Shown here piece after piece: positions 7,858 through 19,900 of a DNA stretch of 64,000 nucleotides. Location of the stretch: assembly GCF_003417465.1 (NCBI RefSeq), contig NZ_QVMV01000030.1:1-64000 (forward strand), in the 5' to 3' direction. The number at the start of each line of letters is the position of its first letter. Within the stretch, counting starts at the first letter, position 1. The notes under the pieces are model-generated. The model was not told where the DNA came from. It worked only from the letters and a program-made list of their open reading frames with translations, and did no database searches. The stretch is from Wenzhouxiangella sp. 15190. Its GTDB lineage: Bacteria; Pseudomonadota; Gammaproteobacteria; Xanthomonadales; Wenzhouxiangellaceae. A program made the position numbers and the translations under genes.

Positions 7858-9885
7858 TCAACCGTCCGCGAGCTCGACCCGATTGCGTCCGCCTTCCTTG
7901 GCGGCATACAGGGCCCGGTCGGCACGCTTGACCAGCTCGCGGCTCTGCTCGCCCTTTTCGTGTACGGCCACGCCGAAGCTGGCGGTGACGCTGCCGTAGT
8001 CCCGGATTTCCAGGACCTCGATCGCGGCTCGCAGCCGTTCAGCCAAGTGGGTCGCACCTTCGAGCCCGGTATTGGCGGATAGCACGATGAATTCTTCACC
8101 GCCCCAGCGGCCAACGTGATCGGTGTCGCGCAGCTGGGTCGAGACGGACCTGGCAACGTGCTTGAGCACCTCGTCGCCGGCGTCGTGCCCCCAGGTATCG
8201 TTGAAGCGCTTGAAATGGTCAATATCGAACATGACCAGCGCGCAGGGTCGACCGTAGCGTTCGGCCACGGAGACCTCGTGGTCGATGGCCTCTTCCATGC
8301 GGTAGCGATTCCACAGGCCGGTGAGGTGGTCACTGGTGGCCAGGCGCTCAAAGCGCTGATTGAGCCGACTGATCTCGCCGGCGGCGACCAGCACCGCAAG
8401 ATCGCTGGCCAGATCGGCGGCGGCACGCCGCTCAACGGGCAGCCAGCGGGCACTTTGTCCGCGCACGGTTTCCTTCCAGGCCTCGAAGCTCTGGCGCGGC
8501 GACAGTCGGCCGCTTTCCCGATCGATCGCCTTTGCGGGATTACCCGCCCAGATTCTGGTTTCGGCCTTCTCGGAGCGAAAGAACAACAGCCAGGCGTCGC
8601 GCGGATTCTGGACCGGCAAAGGCACCGCCAGCAGGCCCGCGGCCCGCGCGGGTTTGCAGAACTCGGCCAGTCCGGTCTTGCCGAGCTCATTCGATGACCA
8701 GGCCAGGTCGCCGGAATGGTGCTCGCCTAGCCAGGCGACGATGCTTTCGATTGACTCGGTATCCGGCACGGTGCCCGCGCTGGCGCTCCAATCTCCCGCG
8801 ACGAGCACCGCACCACTGGCATGGAAGACCCGCAGCCAGGCCGGCCCGTGCCGCGCCACGATTTCTTCCGGCTCGGAGAACTCGCCACGCTGGTCGACCA
8901 GCATGTCGCGACTGTCGTTGGCCCGCTGAATCAGCGCGGCTTCCTCGCGCGCCTGGATCAGTTCGAGCTGAAAGCAGGCTGTCTGCACCATGGCGCGCAG
9001 CGCATCACGCAGCGCCGGCGGCAGGATGTTGGGCGAGGCGGCGTGGCAGGCCAGCAATCCCCACAACTGACGATCCAGGTGCAGTGCAATCGACATCGAG
9101 GCGGTCACACCCATATTGGCCAGATAGGCGGCGTGAATCGGCGCGACCGCACGCAGAACGCCGCGCGAGAGGTCGAGGGGTGATTCGTCGACGGGATCGG
9201 TCGGCGGCACCAGGGGCACGGCTTGAGCCGCCGCATCCGGAATGTCGCGAACGCGCTTGACGCTATAGAGCCGACGGACCTGGGCGGGAATGTCGCTGGC
9301 CGGAAAGTGGTGGCCCAGATAACTGTCGGCGCCTTCGACCCGGCTTTCGGCAACGACGCTGCCGTTCCAGTCCTCGTCGAACCGGTAGATCATGACCCGA
9401 TCGTAGCCGGCCAATTCGCGCACCAGGGCGGTCAGTCCCCGGAGCAATCCATCGCGCGTCGTGTAGCCGGACAGCTCGGTCTGCCAGTCGGCCAGGGCGC
9501 CGAAGAGCCAGCGTTCAGGATGACCGGACATCGGTTCGAGTTCAGCCACCACGCGCGACTCGCTGCGATAGGGCAGCAGGCTAAAGCGCCGCGCCCGACC
9601 ACGGATACGCAGCGAAACAACCAGCGCGCCGTAACGGTTGCGCGTGTCGAGCTGGGCGCGAATCTGGTCGAGCCAGCGGCGAGTGAACAGCTGCTCGGGG
9701 GTCATGGCGAGCGCATCCTCCGGCGGTACCCCGAGGATGGATTCGAGATTGGCGCTGACCTGGCGCACCGCCTCGAGTTGTTCGTCCATGGCAATCAGCG
9801 CGCCATGCGGCTGAATCGCGCCCGGAATATGCACCGGCTCACGCTCGCAGGCTTCGAGCGCGGCATCCAGTTCCCGCTCGTCCAT
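7858..9885 (-). CDS. bphP: Bacteriophytochrome with GGDEF output (light-regulated diguanylate cyclase)
   Basis: Red/far-red photoreceptor predicted to make c-di-GMP. The 675 residues run PAS (about 15-115), GAF (about 135-300), PHY (about 310-490) and GGDEF (about 510-670). The biliverdin-attachment Cys is present at residue 13 in EACEREPVHIPGAIQPHG. The GAF domain keeps the chromophore-pocket motif FPASDIPAQVRRLY. The cyclase site is intact as RWGGEEFIVL near residue 592. No histidine kinase or EAL domain is present. The ATG at 9885 is preferred over a GTG one codon upstream. The heme oxygenase gene directly upstream supplies biliverdin. Confidence 0.93.
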   Translation of the reverse strand: MDERELDAALEACEREPVHIPGAIQPHGALIAMDEQLEAVRQVSANLESILGVPPEDALAMTPEQLFTRRWLDQIRAQLDTRNRYGALVVSLRIRGRARRFSLLPYRSESRVVAELEPMSGHPERWLFGALADWQTELSGYTTRDGLLRGLTALVRELAGYDRVMIYRFDEDWNGSVVAESRVEGADSYLGHHFPASDIPAQVRRLYSVKRVRDIPDAAAQAVPLVPPTDPVDESPLDLSRGVLRAVAPIHAAYLANMGVTASMSIALHLDRQLWGLLACHAASPNILPPALRDALRAMVQTACFQLELIQAREEAALIQRANDSRDMLVDQRGEFSEPEEIVARHGPAWLRVFHASGAVLVAGDWSASAGTVPDTESIESIVAWLGEHHSGDLAWSSNELGKTGLAEFCKPARAAGLLAVPLPVQNPRDAWLLFFRSEKAETRIWAGNPAKAIDRESGRLSPRQSFEAWKETVRGQSARWLPVERRAAADLASDLAVLVAAGEISRLNQRFERLATSDHLTGLWNRYRMEEAIDHEVSVAERYGRPCALVMFDIDHFKRFNDTWGHDAGDEVLKHVARSVSTQLRDTDHVGRWGGEEFIVLSANTGLEGATHLAERLRAAIEVLEIRDYGSVTASFGVAVHEKGEQSRELVKRADRALYAAKEGGRNRVELADG

Positions 9886-9926
9886 CACCCTACCCTTCTC
9901 TCCAGCAGCCGCTACTGACGGTCAAG

Positions 9927-10529
9927 TTAACGCAATTGGACGTCATGTTTCCCGCTTTCGAGGAAATCCAGGCCGGCCTTGTAGGCGGTAAATGCCGCCC
10001 GGGCACTTGCAACAGCCTGCTCGAGTGCTTCATCTTCTTCCAGCTCGTGCTCCAGAGTCGCCAGCAAAACAGCGTAGTCGTGGGGCGCCGTCGCCTCGCC
10101 GAAGAAACGGCAGGGAACGGTATCGCCCAGACTGGAATGGATGCATTTGGCAATAACCGCACTGCCCTGGCGCGACCCCTCCAGTACGTACACCCGGCCC
10201 CACCAGGCCGCGCGTTCATCCGAATCCTCCAGCCGGTTCTGCGAGAGTGGGGGAACGGGCCGGCCCAATTCGAACAGGTCCGCTTCCAGGCGTTCGAGAC
10301 GCGCGGACAGTTCGAGTCCCGACCCGGGATGGTGGCGACTTTCATGAACCTGCCGTTCGAGTTGCGCGTGCGGTCGGTGCATGGCCGCGAGCGATTCAGC
10401 GTACTGCGCGCGGCTGAGATCACTGCTGGTGAGCCGCTGCATCAACGGGTGATGGTCCAGTTCGTGATGGGCTGCCGCCGTGGCCCGGCGCAAGGTCTGG
10501 TGGACGTGGCCCCGTAGACGCCTGCTCAT
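9927..10529 (-). CDS. bphO: Heme oxygenase (biliverdin-producing, phytochrome-associated)
   Basis: Opens heme to biliverdin, releasing iron and CO. The protein has 200 residues. The proximal-His region is seen in TAAAHHELDHHPLM near residue 20, and the distal-helix signature in YVLEGSRQGSAVI near residue 115. Its position 41 bases upstream of the bacteriophytochrome gene on the same strand is the standard bphO-bphP arrangement, which argues for chromophore supply rather than iron acquisition. The start lies four bases after the stop of the AEC transporter gene, so translation may be coupled. Confidence 0.9.
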   Translation of the reverse strand: MSRRLRGHVHQTLRRATAAAHHELDHHPLMQRLTSSDLSRAQYAESLAAMHRPHAQLERQVHESRHHPGSGLELSARLERLEADLFELGRPVPPLSQNRLEDSDERAAWWGRVYVLEGSRQGSAVIAKCIHSSLGDTVPCRFFGEATAPHDYAVLLATLEHELEEDEALEQAVASARAAFTAYKAGLDFLESGKHDVQLR

Positions 10530-10533
10530 GGCG

Positions 10534-11439
10534 TCACGATAGCAGTTGCGCGCCGAGCATGTACCACAGGGGCACGGTCACCGCTGACAGCAATACACCC
10601 CAGGCCACCAACGCGGAAGCCAATGGCGGCGCCAGCCGGGCCGCGGAGAGCAGCGCGGCGGCGGTAATCATCGGCGGCATGGTCGATTCCAGCAGGGCGA
10701 CGCGCGCGATGTCGGGGCGTGTGTCGAGCAGCAGGATGATGCCCAGCGCCACGGCCGGCAGGATCAACAGCTTGCTCAGCAAACCGATCATCAATGGCCG
10801 ACGGTACTCCGGCACCAGGCGCAGATGCAGGCTCATGCCGATCGCCAGGGTAACCAGCGGCAGCAGCATGTCGGCGAAGTTGTGCGCCAGGTTCATCAGC
10901 CACTCCGGGAACCAGGCATTGCCCAGCAGCAGTGCGCCGACCAGTGCGATAAAGGGCGGGAAGGTCACGATCCGCTTTGCCATGTCCCCGACCGCCGGAC
11001 GCTGTCCGCTGCCGAACCAGGCGAGCACGAAAAGCGCGTGTGTACACACGATCAGGAAGGAACCGAACTGGTCGTAGACCACCGCGAAACGCACCTGCTC
11101 CTCGCCCAGCAGGGCCTCGACCAGGGGAAAGCCGAGAAACGAGGTATTGCCCAGCGGCAGCAACAGCAACAGGACGGCCACCGCCTCGCGTTTGAGTGCC
11201 AGCCAGCGCGCCAGCAAGAGCACCATAACGACGCTCACGGCGAGCAAGGCCCAGGGCACGATCACCAAGGGCAGTAACGCAGTGCTGGCTTCCAGGGTCG
11301 GCACGTGGATGAAGATCAGCGCCGGCAGGCACAACATGATCACCACGCGATTGAGCACTTCCGGCGCGCTGGGCGGGAAGAAGCGTGCCAGCAATCGCCC
11401 GACCACGATCAGGGAAATGATGACGAAATAGGCCGACAT
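10534..11439 (-). CDS. AEC (auxin efflux carrier) family transporter
   Basis: An inner-membrane protein of 301 residues made almost entirely of about ten hydrophobic helices. It begins YFVIISLIVVGRLLARFFPP and contains the conserved LLLPLGNTSFLGFPLVEALLG stretch typical of AEC/BART carriers. Bacterial members export or import small organic acids; the substrate here is unknown. It is the first gene of a run with bphO and bphP (4-base then 41-base gaps). This is not a usual phytochrome partner and may be read-through neighbourhood rather than function. Confidence 0.85.
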   Translation of the reverse strand: MSAYFVIISLIVVGRLLARFFPPSAPEVLNRVVIMLCLPALIFIHVPTLEASTALLPLVIVPWALLAVSVVMVLLLARWLALKREAVAVLLLLLPLGNTSFLGFPLVEALLGEEQVRFAVVYDQFGSFLIVCTHALFVLAWFGSGQRPAVGDMAKRIVTFPPFIALVGALLLGNAWFPEWLMNLAHNFADMLLPLVTLAIGMSLHLRLVPEYRRPLMIGLLSKLLILPAVALGIILLLDTRPDIARVALLESTMPPMITAAALLSAARLAPPLASALVAWGVLLSAVTVPLWYMLGAQLLS

Positions 11440-11578
11440 GGCCTGAAATCATACGGCAGATTGGCGCCGGCGAGGCGCGCAGGTTTCATGAAACCCGGTT
11501 GAAAGGATTTCGACAGGTATTCCGCCGCCGTGGATGGTGATCTCGCCTTTCTAACTGTCCTTCACGGGAGGTACTACC

Positions 11579-12325
11579 ATGAAATTCAATATCATCAGCA
11601 TCGCTTGCCTGGCCCTGGCCGTCAGCCCGGCATTTGCCGACAACCACGAAGAAGCCGAAGACTGGGTTCAGCGCGTCTATCTCGAATACGTCAAGGGCGA
11701 CAAGCATGACGCGTACAAGGAAGTCGTCACCGAGTGGAACGAGTGCATCAAGGAAGCCGACGAAGATGCCGAGTGGTCCGTCTACCAGGCCGAAACCGGC
11801 AACGTCAATCGCTATGCATTCGTGGTCAACAACCAACGCTGGGCCGATTTCGACGACGACGATACGGAACTCGACGCCTGCTACGGGCAGTTCAAGGACC
11901 GCTATCATGACACCGTCGACAAGGTCTACGCCTCCTTCGACGTCTACCTCGAAGACCACAGCCATCACGTCGACGACGACAAGGATCGCTCGATCGCCTG
12001 GGTGACCAGCTTCGAACTCGAGGACCGACGTGCCTTTCTCGAAAACGTCAAGAAGTACACCGAGGCCGCAAAAGAGAATGAGTGGGGCGACCCCTTCTAT
12101 TTCTATTCAGCCATCGGTGGAGAACACGGCAGCGGCATTTACGTTGTTTCGCCCGTGACCAGCTTTGCCGATTTCGACGGCGACAACGGCTTCTGGAAGA
12201 TGCTCGAGGAACACTTCGGCGAAGAAGCATTCATGAAGATGCGCGAAACCGACCGCGAGTCGATCAAGGACTACCATGCCGACATCTGGGTCCGGGTCGA
12301 CGAACTCAGTCACATGAAGGAATAG
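11579..12325 (+). CDS. Secreted acidic protein with two ferredoxin-like repeats, function unknown
   Basis: A 248-residue protein with a clear signal peptide (MKFNIISIACLALAVSPAFA) and a strongly acidic, His-containing mature part. I see an internal duplication. About residues 27-105 (WVQRVYLEYVK...YAFVVNNQRWADFD) and 141-205 (WVTSFELEDRR...GIYVVSPVTSFADFD) share the same order of a strand, a helix, a short Tyr-rich segment and a V-V...ADFD segment. That pattern suits tandem dimeric alpha/beta-barrel (NIPSNAP/ABM-like) folds, but I do not recognise the family. A good Shine-Dalgarno (GGGAGG) precedes the ATG. It is convergent with katG. Confidence 0.75.
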   Translation: MKFNIISIACLALAVSPAFADNHEEAEDWVQRVYLEYVKGDKHDAYKEVVTEWNECIKEADEDAEWSVYQAETGNVNRYAFVVNNQRWADFDDDDTELDACYGQFKDRYHDTVDKVYASFDVYLEDHSHHVDDDKDRSIAWVTSFELEDRRAFLENVKKYTEAAKENEWGDPFYFYSAIGGEHGSGIYVVSPVTSFADFDGDNGFWKMLEEHFGEEAFMKMRETDRESIKDYHADIWVRVDELSHMKE

Positions 12326-12341
12326 GCTTAAAAATCTAGAC

Positions 12342-12372
12342 AAAAAACCCCGGCGCCCGGTGGGCGTCGGGG
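12342..12372 (-). terminator. Rho-independent terminator of katG
   Basis: CCCCGGCGCCC (12348-12358) pairs with GGGCGTCGGGG (12362-12372) across a GGT loop. Read on the minus strand it is followed by TTTTTTG, the expected tail for katG 33 bases after its stop. The plus-strand tail is poor, so it serves mainly katG. Confidence 0.85.
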
Positions 12373-12404
12373 TCTCGTCTTGCTGACGACTCTTACAGGC
12401 CGGA

Positions 12405-14633
<2,229 letters not shown>

Positions 14634-14823
14634 TCAACGCAGACAGTGCGCGCGACCAACTTGAATCACAACCCCGAGATGATAGCGAAGCGCCGCCGAT
14701 TTGCAAAATAAATTGTTTTCATGCTACCGATAGCGTACGGGTATAACGGCAATCAAAGCACAGCCGGGCACATTCATAGTTTGCGAACCCGGCAAGAACC
14801 GGGTTCGCGCCCCTTCTGGGACC

Positions 14824-15225
14824 TCACGCACTGCAACTGCAATCGCATGGCTCGGCTTCGGGATTGTGCGCATCCCCTTTGACAACGAACACCTCCCAGC
14901 GGTGCCCGTCGGGATCGGCAATCCAGACCTTATCCTGGACGGCGTGGCAGCAATCCGTATCCGTTTCGACCAGGGTCTCCAGGCCCGCCGCCTGGAGCCG
15001 CTCGATGGACTGGAATACCGCTTCGCGATCGGCCACCTGAACACCCAGGTGCGAAACGGAACCCTCGTTCGCCTGATTCAGCGCCAGTTTCAAAGGCGGG
15101 TTGTCCAGTTCGAAATTGGCGTAGCCCGGGCGAACCTTGGCCGGCTCGGCCTGCAGGAAATTCCGGTAGAAGGCCAGGGCTGCATCCAGATTCCTTACGT
15201 CGAGTGAGATGTGCGTCTTGTTCAT
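14824..15225 (-). CDS. arsI: ArsI/CadI-family C-As lyase (glyoxalase fold)
   Basis: A 133-residue vicinal-oxygen-chelate protein that would cleave the C-As bond of trivalent methyl- or aryl-arsenicals. Ligands expected from characterised ArsI can be placed: His5, His59 and Glu111 for Fe(II), and the vicinal pair Cys92-Cys93 in TDTDCCHAVQDKVW that holds As(III). The C-terminus adds Cys127, Cys129 and Cys131, a further soft-metal patch. The Shine-Dalgarno AGGAG precedes the ATG well. It is downstream of, and probably cotranscribed with, an arsR-type gene 75 bases away. A cadmium-only (CadI-like) role is the main alternative. Confidence 0.88.
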   Translation of the reverse strand: MNKTHISLDVRNLDAALAFYRNFLQAEPAKVRPGYANFELDNPPLKLALNQANEGSVSHLGVQVADREAVFQSIERLQAAGLETLVETDTDCCHAVQDKVWIADPDGHRWEVFVVKGDAHNPEAEPCDCSCSA

Positions 15226-15299
15226 TTGGTACTCCTGTAATTCTGCAATTATCGAAGTAAATGGACGAAAAAGGCCACTGAAACCATGGAAGAATCAGC

Positions 15300-15647
15300 C
15301 TAGCAACAGCGACCAGCGAAGTCCGAGTCCACCACCGAATTGCGGCTGCAGCACTCGGAATACAGAAAATCGAGCAGGGCCTGAAGGGTGTCGTCCCGGG
15401 CAGCGTAACGAATCCACTGACTCTCCCGCACCGAGACCACCAGCCCGACTTCACGCAGTCGATGCAGGTGATGCGAAAGCGTCGAGGCCGGAATTCCCAG
15501 CTTCTCCTGGATCTCCCCGGCCGCCACGGCGTCCGGATAGGCCGCCAACAACAGTCGCATGACTTCCAGACGGGCGCCCTGCCCCAGCGCTGCGAACACG
15601 GGCGCCAGGTCCTCGGCCGAATCCAATTGTCCGGAGTGACTTTTCAT
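15300..15647 (-). CDS. arsR: ArsR/SmtB-family metalloregulator of the arsI operon
   Basis: A 115-residue winged-helix repressor. The recognition helix region reads IPASTLSHHLHRLREVGLV. The usual ELCVCDL cysteine pair of E. coli ArsR is absent from the DNA-binding helix. All four cysteines are at the C-terminus: Cys99-Cys100 and Cys114-Cys115. So a C-terminal As(III) or methylarsenite site is likely. It is cotranscribed with arsI, which points to trivalent organoarsenicals as inducer. The promoter at 15654-15682 places the start site essentially at the ATG. Confidence 0.88.
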   Translation of the reverse strand: MKSHSGQLDSAEDLAPVFAALGQGARLEVMRLLLAAYPDAVAAGEIQEKLGIPASTLSHHLHRLREVGLVVSVRESQWIRYAARDDTLQALLDFLYSECCSRNSVVDSDFAGRCC

Positions 15648-15653
15648 ATTTCC

Positions 15654-15682
15654 AGAATACTCGAAATACTAGCTGGATGCAA
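15654..15682 (-). promoter_or_regulatory. Promoter and likely operator of arsR-arsI, leaderless
   Basis: On the minus strand TTGCAT (15682-15677), 17 bases and TATTCT (15659-15654) form a good sigma70 promoter, with only six bases between the -10 box and the arsR ATG. The spacer holds a direct repeat AATACT-CGA-AATACT (plus-strand reading, about 15655-15670) that is a candidate ArsR contact site. Confidence 0.55.
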
Positions 15683-15791
15683 CCGCAAACTTCCTCTGGA
15701 GTGGCCCACAACCGCTTCATGCCCCGGACCGTCTTCCCCGCGGTATCCTCTCCGGTTCCGATTCGCCCAGCCGGATTTTCAGAACTTAACG

Positions 15792-16691
15792 ATGAACGAA
15801 GTCACGCATCCTCTCGCCGATGAACTCAAGGCCATGACCGAGCTGGTGCTGCTCGGCGCCATCTGGGGTGGCTCGTTCCTGCTCATGCGCGTGGCCGCGC
15901 CGGAGTTCGGGCCCTTCGCCCTGGTCGAGATCCGGTTGGCCTTCGGCGCACTGGTGCTGCTGCCCTTCGTCTTGCGGGCGCGCAAGCGCTTAAGGGGGCG
16001 ATGGCACGTGTTGTTCGGGATTGGACTGATCAACTCGGCCATTCCATTCACCCTGTTCGCCTGGGCCACGGCCATCGCGCCGGCGGGCATCAGCGCGATT
16101 GCCAACAGCATGACGGCGCTGTTCGCGGTGCTCTTCGCCGGAATGATGTTCGGCGAAAAGATCGGCATTCGCCGCGGCCTCGGCCTGGCCTCGGGCATCA
16201 TCGGTGTCATCGTCATGGTGGGCATGCCCATGGCAGGTGTACCGGTCGGCTGGGCCGCGCTGGCGGCCACGACGGCCGCCGCCTGCTACGGCCTGGCCGG
16301 GAACCTGGTGAAACGCCACCTCGCCGGCCTGCCGCCGGTTGCGCTCGGCGGTGCCACACTTTCGTGTAGCGCCGTCGTGCTTTCGCCCCTCGCGATCTGG
16401 AACTGGCCGGAGCAATCGCTGAGCGCCACCGTCTGGGCCAGCGCAATCACGCTGGGTGTGCTCTGCACCGGGATCGCCTACGCTTTCCTGTTCCGGCTGC
16501 TCGACACCATCGGCCCGAGCCGTACCGCCACCGTAACCTACCTGGTCCCCCTGTTCGGCGTCGCCTGGGCCTGGCTGGTGCTGGGCGAACCCGTCACACC
16601 CGGCATGATGATCGCGGGCACCCTCATCCTCGGCGGCGTCGCCCTAAGCCAGTCCCGCCGGCCGCCGCCGGTCATCCCGCGCCAAGCATGA
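15792..16691 (+). CDS. EamA/DMT-superfamily drug/metabolite exporter
   Basis: A 299-residue inner-membrane protein with ten predicted helices in two EamA repeats. The first repeat begins ELVLLGAIWGGSFLLMRVAA and the second includes YLVPLFGVAWAWLVLGEPVT, the usual EamA ending. Such proteins export amino acids, sugars or other small metabolites; the substrate is not evident. The ATG at 15792 is chosen over a much longer open frame that runs through the divergent arsR gene. No operon partner is present. Confidence 0.88.
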   Translation: MNEVTHPLADELKAMTELVLLGAIWGGSFLLMRVAAPEFGPFALVEIRLAFGALVLLPFVLRARKRLRGRWHVLFGIGLINSAIPFTLFAWATAIAPAGISAIANSMTALFAVLFAGMMFGEKIGIRRGLGLASGIIGVIVMVGMPMAGVPVGWAALAATTAAACYGLAGNLVKRHLAGLPPVALGGATLSCSAVVLSPLAIWNWPEQSLSATVWASAITLGVLCTGIAYAFLFRLLDTIGPSRTATVTYLVPLFGVAWAWLVLGEPVTPGMMIAGTLILGGVALSQSRRPPPVIPRQA

Positions 16692-16721
16692 CTTGCCAAA
16701 CGTCGCAGGTCCGCCTACCGC

Positions 16722-16850
16722 TCATGATTGCTGCTTCCGCGGGACAGCCCCCTGAAAGGGCAAGCCGATGAAGCGATGAATGGCGACGATTACCAGCGCC
16801 ATGACTGCGCCGAACACGGTCAACAGGACGACGCCGGAAGTTGTGCTCAT
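16722..16850 (-). CDS. Possible 42-residue single-pass membrane peptide
   Basis: The frame reads MSTTSGVVLLTVFGAVMALVIVAIHRFIGL and contains one strong hydrophobic helix followed by a basic tail. No convincing Shine-Dalgarno precedes the ATG, and a longer reading to 16931 is also possible. It fills an otherwise empty gap between the DMT gene and the large surface-protein gene. I have no homologue in mind, so this is a tentative call. Confidence 0.25.
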   Translation of the reverse strand: MSTTSGVVLLTVFGAVMALVIVAIHRFIGLPFQGAVPRKQQS

Positions 16851-16952
16851 GCTCAGCACGAAACCGAGCGGGCACTCGGGCCGGTGTACGGGCAGGAACA
16901 TCGCAGATGAGGTTGAACAGCCGCGCCTCACGTCCGGTCGTCGATTGATCGA

Positions 16953-19900
16953 TCAGTTTTCAAACCCATCACGGAAGATTGAGTCACCCGGTTCGGCGAC
17001 CTGCAACTCCACCATCGTCAGCGGATCTGCGGAATTGGTGACGGTAAACAGCCCGTCTTCGCCGGCCACCAGGTCCAACGATTCACCCAGCTGCAGTTGA
17101 CCGCTGCGCCAGGACAGCGCCTCGTCCGACTCTTCGACTCCGAGCACCAGCGCGCGTGAGCTCAGATTGACCAGGCGAACCGTCCCACCCGGGCGGACCT
17201 CGGACCAGGCCGGGCTCATACCCTGGTCCTCGATCATGATTACCCGGTCCGGTGCATTGCTCGAAATCGGTTGCAACACGAGGCCGCGTTCGATCGGGCC
17301 TTCGGCAATAAACGGCGGACTGCGATGCATCTGATAACCATCGGCCTGCGCCACGAGCTGGTAGACACCGCGTGGCACGCTGAAGCTGAACGGATAGGCG
17401 CCTTCCAGGCTGCTCTGGACATACATGCTGCCTGTCTGACCGTACGGCTCACCGTTCCAGGGCACAAACAGCATCTCGCCCCGCAACGGAACGCCGACCA
17501 GCAGATCGATACGGATTTCCGGGGCGCTTTCGTTCGACAGACCTCCGGTTTCGACGCCGGCCGGCGCCTTCCACACCTGCCCGTGCCGGGCCACAGCCGG
17601 GCGGCCGGCAAATCCGATATCCATGTCGCCCAGGGTCAATTTGACGATCAGTTCGCGCTCGTCTGGCGTATCGGTCTCGCTACGCGATTGGCCTGCCGTG
17701 GTCTGTTTTCCGAACAGGGCATCGGCCTCGTCGAAGAAGAAGGACTCGGTCTGGTAAAAGGCCGGGACGGCGGTTTCGACCGCGTTGAACCGGCGCTGCT
17801 GCTCACCGTAGCGGTCGATCAGACGCGGGTCCGCATCGATCAGCGACGGCTTGAGGCCGAACACGGCGATGTATTCGTTGCCTTCGGCCGAGGCCGGCAG
17901 CCGCACCGACCAGTCGCCGCGCGAAAATCCCAGGGTGTCGGGCAGAATCACCGGACCCGGAATGAGCGGTCGCCCATCGTCGTCGGCCATGATCGTCGCG
18001 GCCTGATCCGCGGGCACCTCGACGAAACCCAGACTGATCGGATCGATCGGCAGGCTGCTGTCGACGGTGAACACGCCACAAGCGGCCATGGCCGTTCCGT
18101 CGCGCCGGGCGCGTTCACCGATTCGGTCCTGTTGATCATCCGCCAGGCGGGCGGCCGAGTCGTCGCAGGCATACGGATCACCCACGGCAATGCGGTAGTG
18201 GGCGTCGGGCAGGTTGGTCAAGTCGAGCTGCCAGCGACCATCATCCAGGAGCGAAGTCTCCTCGACGTACACCCCGGGTGCGATGTAGTCGCCGGCACGG
18301 CTGTCATCCGTGGTGCTGGCGATGACCTGAATCCAGAGATTGACGTACCCCTCGTTGGCAATCTGTTCCTGGTAGTAGTCGCCTTCCTCGCTGACGTACT
18401 GGGCCGTTTCGCCTGTAGGAATGAAGCCGCCCAATGTCAACTCGGACTGGTTGGTGGTCCCGCGCGGCACCCAGAACGGTGAATTCGGAGAACGCGCGGC
18501 GATGCGGCCGTGCTCGGGCCATTCGGTCAGCATGCCCAGGCCGGAGACTTCCGAAAAACTGGTCACATGGTTATCGGTGTTGATATCGCCTTGCGTGATC
18601 GCCTCGGCATGCACGGTCCAGTCGACCGGCTCCGCGCGCAAGTTATCGCCAACGATCACTTCATCACCAATCTCGGGGCGGAATTGCACCACCAGGCGTC
18701 CCCGTTCGCCCGGTGCCAGGTTGACCGGCTCGAAGCGGACGCGATTTTCCTCGATGCTGTACTCGTCGGGCTGCAGGCTGGAGTAAATGGTCTGCGCATC
18801 GCGGCGTGGCTTGACCAGGGCAAACGTCGAGCCGGCCTCGATCTGGTCCCGGGAAATGCCATGCGGAAAGTCGAAGATCCGCTCGACATTGTCGGCGCGC
18901 TGGCTGCCGATATTGGCGTAGTCCATGACCCAGGTCCACTCGATCTTCTGGTCGGTAACACGCGTGCTATCCGGTTCGGTCAGGATCCGCGACGACCCGC
19001 CCAGATCGACCGCCAGGTCCGGACCGGCGCCGGCAGAGCCAAGCGGCCGGAGCAGGAAGTCTTCGGTTTCGCCGAAGCGCCACGGAACACCGGACCCGCG
19101 TCCATCGCCGAACTCGACCGATCCGACCGCGGCGGTCTTGACCGACGGCGTCTCGCTCAAGCTCAGGCGCACCCAGGCCGGCTGCAGGGCGAGCTCGCTC
19201 GGCCAATGGATTCGCCCGGTTGGAACCTGCAGCGTGTGGTATCCGGGACCCAGGGCGGCGACGTCGACCGGATAATCGATGACGGCATGTTCGAAGGCCC
19301 GCCCGGACGGACAGGACGCCACTCGCCCCCACTGCCCGTCGCGGTCGAAATCCAGCCAGGCATTGAGGAAGGCGGATTGCTGCCCGGCCGCAAACCACGC
19401 CGCCGCTTCGCGGCTGACGAACACCTGCACATCGATGGTGGTGGCGCGGCAATGCCGCAGCGCCCATGACGCGGGCTGCGTGCCGTCGTCGAATTCGTCG
19501 AGATCGGCACGGTTGCGGGCCGGCTCGATATTGGCATTCGTACCCAGATCGGCATCGGCCTCGCGACTGACCGAGCGGCCCAGGTGCAACGGGCGGGGCC
19601 GGGCATGGGCCGGCCCCGGCACTGCGCTGGGCGGTGTATCGAAAACGCTGGCGAAGCCGGCCTGCATATCTCGATAGGCATTCATCGCTACGCCGGCGCG
19701 ATTGGAACTGTCGGGCGCATCACCCAGATCCCAGCCGCGAACGCGAACCGTTCGGGAGACGTGACGGATTTCATCGTCCGGGCCCGGGCGCACGCTCTCC
19801 TCGCCGGCCCGCAGCATGGACAGCAGTACATAGTGGATCCCGGCTTCCAGCGCCGTTGCTTGCCGGCTGGTCGACGACTCGTCCAGGTGCGGGCGCATAT

